The position numbers and the translations under genes are program-made. This document shows, piece by piece, positions 1 to 5,090 of a DNA stretch of 5,090 bases. The DNA comes from Candidatus Omnitrophica bacterium UBA1443. GTDB taxonomy: Bacteria; Omnitrophota; Omnitrophia; Omnitrophales; Aquincolibacteriaceae. The stretch covers positions 1 through 5,090 of the forward strand of contig DCTJ01000019.1 of NCBI GenBank assembly GCA_002329545.1. Direction: 5' to 3'. Under the pieces are notes generated by a model, which was not told the DNA's origin, did no database searches, and worked only from the letters and a program-made list of their open reading frames with translations. The first letter of the stretch is position 1; the number at the start of each line of letters is the position of its first letter.

Positions 1-1089
1 CTCTTTTTCGTACCAATCGGCAATATCTTCGAAAGATTGATCCATCCGGCCCGTTTGTTCCCCCACCAGAAGTAAATGTATCGCAAAAATCGGAAACGCT
101 CCGCCGCTTTTGAGCGAATCACTGAAACTGGCGCCCTGTTCAAGCAACCGTTCCACCAGCAAAAGATCCTCCTTCATCGCTTCATTTGGAACGGCGGGAA
201 TAGCCGTGCGAAGCGCCTTCAGCAGGGGCACCCCACCTTTCAACAGCATCTCCATTGAGCGGGCAAAAAGCGCGAACTGGGCCATAAAAATAATTTTCCC
301 AACCAGGGGTAATCGCAATTTAAGTCGGTCCCAAGAAAGCCGATGGGCGCGGATTTTTAAGCGATTATGAACAAAAAACACCAACACGCCAGTGCCCAAC
401 AGAAACCAGAACCCGTATTGACATGTCATTTCACTTAATCCGACAAGTACCCGCGTCAACCAGGGCAAGGCCTGCCCAAGATCCAGAAAAAGCTTTGAGA
501 ATTTCGGAACAACATAACTCAGCAAAAAAACAAGTGCTAAACCGCCCAATGCCAAAACAAAGATCGGATAAGTCAGCGCGTTCTTCACCTTCTGGCGCGT
601 GGCCGATTGCTTTTCATAATAATCCGCCAGACGCTGTAACGCATCATCCAGATGTCCCGTGTGCGCGCCAATCTCGACAACGGCCAACGTGAAAGCGTTA
701 AAGATTTCGGGATATTCCGCCATAGCCTCAGCCAAAGACTGTCCCTGACGCACCTGGTTTTTAATGGCATCCAGCACCTGATAATATTTCCCTTCCTCAG
801 CCTGCTCGGATACCAGGACCAACGCGGGAAGAAGTGGAACGCCAGACTTCAAAAGACGGCTAAGTTGACGATAAAAAACGATAAGCGTGTGCCTGCTACT
901 TTTAAGGCTCCGGGCCTGATTTCTCCCCAAAACCCGGCTTTGTTTTCCTCCTCCCTTCTCCTCAAACAATTCAACCGGAACAAGTCCCATCTCGATAATT
1001 TTATCGATTGCCGCGTCTTTCGTGTCAGCAGAAAGAATGCCCTTGATAAGATCCTTACCTCTTTTGGCTTCGTACCTAAACTGGCTCAT
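1..1089 (-). CDS. gspF: GspF/PilC-family inner-membrane platform protein of a type II secretion or type IV pilus system (3' end outside window)
   Basis: This is the polytopic platform protein that sits in the inner membrane, contacts the GspE/PilB ATPase and helps load pilin or pseudopilin subunits. Reading from the ATG at 1089, 363 codons stay open to base 1. The family usually has about 400 residues, so only roughly the last 40, with the third membrane helix, should be missing. The start MSQFRYEAK is the typical GspF N-terminus. The first cytoplasmic T2SSF repeat covers about residues 68-190 and ends in EIGAHTGHLDDALQRLADYYE. Membrane segments are visible at about 174-194 and 223-241. The second repeat begins near 268 and contains the hallmark VGEQTGRMDQSFEDIADWYE at about 342-361. 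The gene overlaps the end of gspE by 14 bp and has no clear Shine-Dalgarno, so translational coupling is likely. An in-frame ATG at 1101 is a less likely alternative start. GspF and PilC cannot be told apart from this alone. Family membership is firm. Confidence 0.95.
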   Translation of the reverse strand, partial: MSQFRYEAKRGKDLIKGILSADTKDAAIDKIIEMGLVPVELFEEKGGGKQSRVLGRNQARSLKSSRHTLIVFYRQLSRLLKSGVPLLPALVLVSEQAEEGKYYQVLDAIKNQVRQGQSLAEAMAEYPEIFNAFTLAVVEIGAHTGHLDDALQRLADYYEKQSATRQKVKNALTYPIFVLALGGLALVFLLSYVVPKFSKLFLDLGQALPWLTRVLVGLSEMTCQYGFWFLLGTGVLVFFVHNRLKIRAHRLSWDRLKLRLPLVGKIIFMAQFALFARSMEMLLKGGVPLLKALRTAIPAVPNEAMKEDLLLVERLLEQGASFSDSLKSGGAFPIFAIHLLLVGEQTGRMDQSFEDIADWYEKE

Positions 1090-3376
1090 TGGATTCCGCA
1101 TTGATTTTCGAAAATTTCATGAGCCGGTGCCGATCATCACTGTCAAGAGCAAGAAACGATAATCCGATTCGACACCAGGCCGTAACACCGCTACTGGCCT
1201 GTCCCATTGAACGAAAAACCCTGCAAATCTTGGCCATGCACCGCACAGGTTTTTCACCCTTGGGTAGCAAAATCCTGATATCTAGAACACTCCCCACCTC
1301 GAGTGACTCCCAAAGTAAAATCGCAGGGCCTTCAATGGCTCCGATTTTGTCCGTAATCGGTTGATCAAGAACTGAAAAATAGATTCCACCAGCGCTAAGA
1401 TCGCGAGACACTCCTTCAAACTCTACTTGCATGAGCTCTTTTTTCGCTTGAATAATTCGGGCATCCTCCCCCTTATAGTCCACGATCTTAAAAAAAACAG
1501 GAACCTCACAACTCAGGCGTTGAAACTTTCTTAAATTCGTAAATTTATTATCCGAATCCGCCTGGGGTTCCACTGAAGGCAACGAACCAACTCCGGATTT
1601 TTCTTCCGCGATGCGAATCACTTCAGGGACTGTATCCTTTGATTCAGCCGTCCAGCCTTCCAAACGATCATCTTCCGTCGTTTCCAAAACTTCTTCCACG
1701 GTCGTCAGACCAAGCATGACCTTCTCCCAGCCGTTAAACCGCAAGGTCGTCATTCCCTGTCGAATAGCTTCCGTCTTAATCGATTCCGCGGTTGCGCGAT
1801 CCATGATCAGCTTCCGGATTGGCTCCGTCAAGCGAAGAACTTCGTGTATCGCCAGTCGACCGCGAAATCCCGTGTGGCCACATTGCTCACACCCCTTCCC
1901 CCTGAAAATCCGAATATCCGTTTCCCGAATTCCATATTCCCGTTCTATTAAATTTTTAACTTCTTCCTTGATATACGGAACTTCCGCCTTGCAGACAGGA
2001 CAAATGACCCGAACCAAACGTTGCGCGACAAACGCGACAACGCTCGAGGCTATTAAGTACGGCGCCACGCCTATATCCAATAAACGGGTCACTCCACTCG
2101 CCGCGTCATTCGTGTGCAAAGTGGAAAGGATCAAATGTCCCGTCAGCGCGGCGCGAATGGCGATGTCCGCCGTCTCCAGGTCTCGCACCTCACCTACCAT
2201 CATCACATCGGGATCCTGGCGGAGCATACTTCTCAATCCGTTGGCAAAACTAAGCCCGATATCGGGATTGACATGGATTTGGTTAACTCCCTCCAACTCA
2301 TACTCCACCGGATCTTCGATCGTAATGATCTTCCGGTCTGGGGAATTAAGCTTGTTCAACGACGCGTAGAGCGTCGTGCTTTTGCCGCTTCCCGTCGGTC
2401 CCGTCACAAAAAGGATCCCATTGTGACGGCTGAGAAGTTCCTCGAGAATTTTTTGGTGTTTTTGCTCGAAGCCAAGTTGCTCAAGACGAAACACATTCTT
2501 CCCCGGAAGAATTCGGATCACAACGCTCTCCCCATTCGCGGTGGGAATGAAAGACACGCGAAGGTCCAGCGTCTCTTCCTGGGTTTTGACGCGAAATTTG
2601 CCGTCTTGAGGAAGACGTTTTTCGGCCACATTAAGATTTGCCATAATCTTGATCCGGGAAAGCATCGGAGCGAAAAAATCCTTAAGTTCCCGCGGAACCG
2701 GGGCTTCCTGCAAAATTCCGTCAATTCGATAGCGGATACGAATGCCAGACTGCAAAGGCTCAAGATGAATATCGCTCGCGCGCTTTTTGTAGGCATCTAG
2801 AATAATCTGGTTGACGACATGAGCCACCGAAGGGGCTTGGGCCAGCTTCTCGATATCTTCAACTTCCGGCACTTCTGACACGGGTAAGGGATGATCCTGT
2901 GGAGAGGCTTCGGAAAGAATTTTTTCCACCGTATCTGCGGCAAGGCCATAATGCCGCCGGAGCATCTCTTGGATTTCCCTTTCCGGAGCAAAGCAGATTT
3001 CTATTTCATATCCCATCGCGAATCGCATTTCATCTAGCGTGTTGATATCAAAAATGCGGGAAGTGGCGATGAGAAGCTTGCCTTTTTCAACCCGGATCGG
3101 GAAAAAGCGGTAATAAGACGCAAATTTCACCGGAACATGGTCAAACACCACCGAATCTGGAGTTAGAGTTTTAAGGCTGACCACAGGACAGCCGGTCGCT
3201 TTTGAAAAAATGTCAAGAAGCGCGCGTTCCTCTAAAAATCCCCCGTCCAGGATCAAGCTCAGGAAATCCTTTCCCGAGGTCTCGGCTGTTTTTAAAGTTT
3301 TCTTCAGGTCTTCTTCGGAGACGGCACCCGAATCCCGCAAAATCTGATATACCCTTTTATTGGAGGTTGTTCTCAT
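1076..3376 (-). CDS. gspE: GspE/PilB-family assembly ATPase with C-terminal PilZ (c-di-GMP-binding) domain
   Basis: This cytoplasmic hexameric ATPase is predicted to power pseudopilus or pilus assembly by driving the GspF/PilC platform encoded next to it. It has 766 residues, against about 500-570 usual for GspE/PilB. Residues 8-145 form a T2SSE_N/MshEN-like N-terminal region, and the core begins near 185 (NQIILDA, then ASDIHLEP). The Walker A motif GPTGSGKST is at 326-334, the Asp box around TIEDPVEYE at 352-360, Walker B with MMVGEVRD at 392-399 (E396), and the His box STLHTN at 418-423. A zinc tetracysteine is present as C459-x2-C462 and C496-x2-C499. STLHTNDAASGVTRLLDIGV reads more like GspE than PilB or PilT. 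After a charged linker (about 566-610) comes a PilZ domain with RKFQR (R616, R620) and DLSAGG (D659-G664), both canonical c-di-GMP motifs. The ATG at 3376 has only a weak AGGA close by. It lies 9 bp after atpD and overlaps gspF. T2SS versus T4P assignment is open. Confidence 0.96.
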   Translation of the reverse strand: MRTTSNKRVYQILRDSGAVSEEDLKKTLKTAETSGKDFLSLILDGGFLEERALLDIFSKATGCPVVSLKTLTPDSVVFDHVPVKFASYYRFFPIRVEKGKLLIATSRIFDINTLDEMRFAMGYEIEICFAPEREIQEMLRRHYGLAADTVEKILSEASPQDHPLPVSEVPEVEDIEKLAQAPSVAHVVNQIILDAYKKRASDIHLEPLQSGIRIRYRIDGILQEAPVPRELKDFFAPMLSRIKIMANLNVAEKRLPQDGKFRVKTQEETLDLRVSFIPTANGESVVIRILPGKNVFRLEQLGFEQKHQKILEELLSRHNGILFVTGPTGSGKSTTLYASLNKLNSPDRKIITIEDPVEYELEGVNQIHVNPDIGLSFANGLRSMLRQDPDVMMVGEVRDLETADIAIRAALTGHLILSTLHTNDAASGVTRLLDIGVAPYLIASSVVAFVAQRLVRVICPVCKAEVPYIKEEVKNLIEREYGIRETDIRIFRGKGCEQCGHTGFRGRLAIHEVLRLTEPIRKLIMDRATAESIKTEAIRQGMTTLRFNGWEKVMLGLTTVEEVLETTEDDRLEGWTAESKDTVPEVIRIAEEKSGVGSLPSVEPQADSDNKFTNLRKFQRLSCEVPVFFKIVDYKGEDARIIQAKKELMQVEFEGVSRDLSAGGIYFSVLDQPITDKIGAIEGPAILLWESLEVGSVLDIRILLPKGEKPVRCMAKICRVFRSMGQASSGVTAWCRIGLSFLALDSDDRHRLMKFSKINAESNEPV

Positions 3377-3385
3377 AATCCTGTC

Positions 3386-4837
3386 TTATTCTTTTTTCCT
3401 CGGAGCACGACCAATCAGATAAAAATCACTGGCCTGCAACTTATCATAGACGCCACTGATAATGGCCTCACAATCATCCACCGTATCCCCAACAGAGACA
3501 AATTCTCCTTTTTTACCCGTAAAAGCTTCGCCAACAGTGAATGGCTGAGTCATGAAATTCAAAAGTTTTTCGGCCCGTTTATAATCAATCTGGTCTTCTT
3601 TGGGAAGTTCCTCGACGCCGACTACTTGCACGATCCGGCGTAGCGCCGAATGTTTCGCAAAAAGGGCGAGCATTTTTTGACTGATATTGTACGCCCTTTC
3701 ACCGATAATACGGGGATCCAGGTTAGAACAACTGCTCCGGAGCGGATCAATCGCGGGGTAAAAACCTTTTTGGGCCAAATCACGGGAGAGCGCCAGGGCT
3801 CCGTCAAGACAGCTGAAGATAGCCACCACCGCGGGGTCGGTCATGTCGTCAGCGGGCACGTAAACCGCCTGCAGAGATGTGATGGACCCGTATCCCGGGA
3901 TGGAACGAATCCTCTCCTCAATCGCGTTAACCTCAGACTGAAGAGTGGGTTGATACCCTGATTCACCGGGAACACGACCCAGCAGAGTCGAAATTTCTTG
4001 CCCACCCTGGATAAACCGAAACACATTATCCATAAAAAGCAACACATCCTTATTTCGTTCCGCAAGATCCTCGGCCAACGTGATTCCGGTATTCACGCAC
4101 TCATAACGCGCTCCTGGCGGCTCATTCATTTGTCCAAAGACAAGTTTAATCTTAGAGAGAAGATTATTATCCTTAAGCTCATAGAACAGGTCGTTACCTT
4201 CACGAATCCGTTCCCCGATACCGGTAAAGATGCAAACCCCTTCATGTTTTTTTACGATATTATTAATGAGCTCAAGGATCACCACGCTTTTACCGCAACC
4301 AGCGCCACCGAGAATTCCCATTTTGCTGCCTTTGCATAAGGGAAAAAGAACATCGAGATATTTGATGCCGGTTTCCAGAAATTCGGGCTTCGCCGAAAAT
4401 TTACTCTTGAGGTCATACTGCTCCAGCCGGGGCGGCCGCCGTGTTACCTTGAATTCCGTGCCTGAAAAACCAGGCATATTATCCACTGGATCGCCGAATA
4501 CATTGATAATACGACCATAGAGCTCGTCTCCCGTCCTGACGGAAACAGGTTTTTGGGTATTGACAACTTTTGAATTGAGCTGAAGATTAAGAGTTTCGGA
4601 GAGCGCGATACACCGGACATCGTTCTTGCTTAAATGTTCGGACACCTCCATCACAACCTTTTTCTTGTTAAGTGACTGACCGATTAAAACATCGTACAAA
4701 GCCGGCAAATCATTCACGCGCTCAAAACGGACGTCAACTACCGGGCCTCGAACCGAAATCACTTTTCCTAAAACGGCATCCTGCGAATCTGGAACCGGGG
4801 TTGTCTGAGTACTCGTATCGTTCCCTGCGTGCTCCAT
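3386..4837 (-). CDS. atpD: F1-type ATP synthase beta subunit, divergent
   Basis: This is the catalytic subunit of an F1 rotary ATPase, which makes or hydrolyses ATP in the alpha3-beta3 ring around gamma at the cytoplasmic membrane face. It has 483 residues from the ATG at 4837, near the family's usual 460-480. A GTG 12 bp upstream lies inside the Shine-Dalgarno, so it was not used. After a Thr/Pro-rich leader of about 20 residues comes the beta-barrel domain (about 22-100, GKVISVRGPVVDVRF). Walker A is GGAGCGKS at 177-184; the usual form is GGAGVGKT, so Val is Cys and Thr is Ser. The catalytic GER is at 208-210 (E209), followed by FGQMNEPPGAR and LLFMDNVFRF (D270, R274). The catch loop ADDMTDP and the adenine-site Tyr (FYPAIDPL, Y360) are conserved. 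The DELSEED equivalent reads EELPKED at 409-415. These features separate it from the alpha subunit and from flagellar or type III ATPases. The gamma gene is directly upstream. No epsilon gene follows before gspE. Housekeeping versus alternate F1 type is not resolved. Confidence 0.93.
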   Translation of the reverse strand: MEHAGNDTSTQTTPVPDSQDAVLGKVISVRGPVVDVRFERVNDLPALYDVLIGQSLNKKKVVMEVSEHLSKNDVRCIALSETLNLQLNSKVVNTQKPVSVRTGDELYGRIINVFGDPVDNMPGFSGTEFKVTRRPPRLEQYDLKSKFSAKPEFLETGIKYLDVLFPLCKGSKMGILGGAGCGKSVVILELINNIVKKHEGVCIFTGIGERIREGNDLFYELKDNNLLSKIKLVFGQMNEPPGARYECVNTGITLAEDLAERNKDVLLFMDNVFRFIQGGQEISTLLGRVPGESGYQPTLQSEVNAIEERIRSIPGYGSITSLQAVYVPADDMTDPAVVAIFSCLDGALALSRDLAQKGFYPAIDPLRSSCSNLDPRIIGERAYNISQKMLALFAKHSALRRIVQVVGVEELPKEDQIDYKRAEKLLNFMTQPFTVGEAFTGKKGEFVSVGDTVDDCEAIISGVYDKLQASDFYLIGRAPRKKE

Positions 4838-4844
4838 CGGTTTT

Positions 4845-4855
4845 ATCACCTCCTT
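4845..4855 (-). promoter_or_regulatory. Strong Shine-Dalgarno of atpD, overlapping the atpG stop
   Basis: On the minus strand the bases read AAGGAGGTGAT, an 11-base match to the complement of the usual 16S rRNA 3' end. The ATG of atpD at 4837 begins 7 bases after this match, or 11 after the GGAGG core, which is acceptable spacing. The same bases encode the last Arg-Arg and the TGA stop of atpG. The site decides the atpD start: the in-frame GTG at 4849 lies inside the ribosome-binding site and so cannot be its own start. Confidence 0.85.
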
Positions 4856-5090
4856 GAAACGTTCGTCTGGGTAAACACTTCCCTCATGGACTTGTTCAAT
4901 TCATCCCTGCCTGCCTTCCTAAAACTGACCAGCAAGGACTTCCTTTCGGAGCCAAGAGATTCCAGAGCAGATTCCAGCTGTTGCGCCTGCACCGCAAATT
5001 CGACGAGAAGTATGTCAGATAATATCTCGAAAAGCCTTGAATGGATCCAGATATCGGCAAGCGCGCGCATCATCTGGGCTGGCTCGGCTT
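4846..5090 (-). CDS. atpG: F1-type ATP synthase gamma subunit, C-terminal fragment (5' end outside window)
   Basis: Gamma is the central rotor shaft of F1; its N- and C-terminal helices form a coiled coil inside the alpha3-beta3 ring. Only the last 80 residues are in the window, open to the right edge. They align without gaps, by eye, to the gamma C-terminus: EPAQMMRALADIW matches the EPDPKALLDTLL region, and SRLFEILSDILLVEFAVQAQ matches the helix around the SEQAARM region. The rest is a long helix with regular hydrophobic spacing, ending VFTQTNVSRR. Similarity is modest and several conserved terminal positions differ, so identity rests partly on its position just upstream of beta, the usual atpG-atpD order. 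The TGA stop lies within the Shine-Dalgarno of atpD, giving an 8-bp gap to its ATG and probable translational coupling. An ATG at 5073 is internal and is not taken as a start, because the frame stays open beyond it and the family continues upstream. Confidence 0.8.
   Translation of the reverse strand, partial: AEPAQMMRALADIWIHSRLFEILSDILLVEFAVQAQQLESALESLGSERKSLLVSFRKAGRDELNKSMREVFTQTNVSRR

Noticed and set aside
585..770. Minus-strand small frame (61 codons)
   Set aside because: It is same-strand but out of frame within gspF. The gspF frame through this stretch is conserved.
652..1104. Plus-strand open frame (150 codons)
   Set aside because: It lies opposite gspF, whose minus-strand reading gives a continuous, clearly conserved protein.
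1611..2369. Long plus-strand open frame (252 codons)
   Set aside because: It is antisense to the conserved GspE catalytic core. Its translation is Ser/Arg-rich with no recognisable motif, and it has no convincing start context.
2114..2800. Plus-strand open frame (228 codons)
   Set aside because: It lies opposite the GspE core and overlaps another antisense frame. It shows no family resemblance and is a codon shadow.
1076..3376. PilT-type retraction ATPase
   Set aside because: The long N-terminal region, zinc tetracysteine and GspE-like STLHTNDAASGVTRLLDIGV are features of assembly ATPases, not PilT.
3386..4837. Flagellar or type III secretion ATPase (FliI/SctN) identity, suggested by neighbouring secretion genes
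   Set aside because: The N-terminal barrel, FGQMNEPPGAR, YQPTL, the DELSEED-like block and upstream gamma all fit F1 beta better.
4838..4849. GTG at 4849 as the atpD start (four extra residues)
   Set aside because: The GTG is part of the Shine-Dalgarno sequence itself. The ATG at 4837 has proper spacing.
1..5090. RNA genes, CRISPR arrays, insertion sequences, intergenic terminators or promoters
   Set aside because: No intergenic gap exceeds 9 bp, and I saw no repeat array, tRNA-like cloverleaf or transposase segment. Promoters inside coding sequence cannot be judged by eye.

Overview
The window is almost entirely coding. All four genes lie on the minus strand and are transcribed from the right edge toward the left: the 3' end of an F1-type ATP synthase gamma subunit (atpG, cut by the right edge), a complete F1 beta subunit (atpD), a complete GspE/PilB-type assembly ATPase carrying an extra C-terminal PilZ domain, and a GspF/PilC-type inner-membrane platform protein cut by the left edge. 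The gaps are 8 bp (gamma-beta, using the ATG start chosen here) and 9 bp (beta-gspE), followed by a 14-bp overlap (gspE-gspF). There is no room for an internal promoter or terminator in a non-coding spacer, so the genes look like one transcription unit.

Region by region: 4846-5090 holds the gamma C-terminal helix. 4845-4855 is a near-perfect Shine-Dalgarno sequence that also encodes the end of gamma. 3386-4837 is beta, with an intact catalytic core. 1076-3376 is the secretion/pilus ATPase, with complete Walker A, Asp box, Walker B, His box and tetracysteine motifs, then a PilZ domain with both c-di-GMP-binding signatures. 1-1089 is the platform protein, with both GspF repeats begun and two of the usual three membrane segments visible. 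I see no RNA gene, repeat, mobile element or CRISPR array.

Two things stand out. First, F1 rotary-ATPase genes run directly into type II secretion/type IV pilus motor genes with operon-like spacing, and no epsilon gene (atpC) follows beta where one is usual. Second, the assembly ATPase is fused to a PilZ domain, which suggests direct c-di-GMP control of the motor. Beta and especially gamma are divergent from the housekeeping E. coli type: several gamma C-terminal 'catch' residues appear replaced. It is open whether this is the cell's main ATP synthase or an alternate F1-like complex.

Organism: a bacterium, probably with a Gram-negative envelope (inferred from the T2SS/T4P-like genes), with moderate base composition. 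The general flavour of the GspE/GspF proteins reminds me of candidate phyla such as Omnitrophota or other PVC-related groups, but this is only an impression and the sequence alone cannot settle it.
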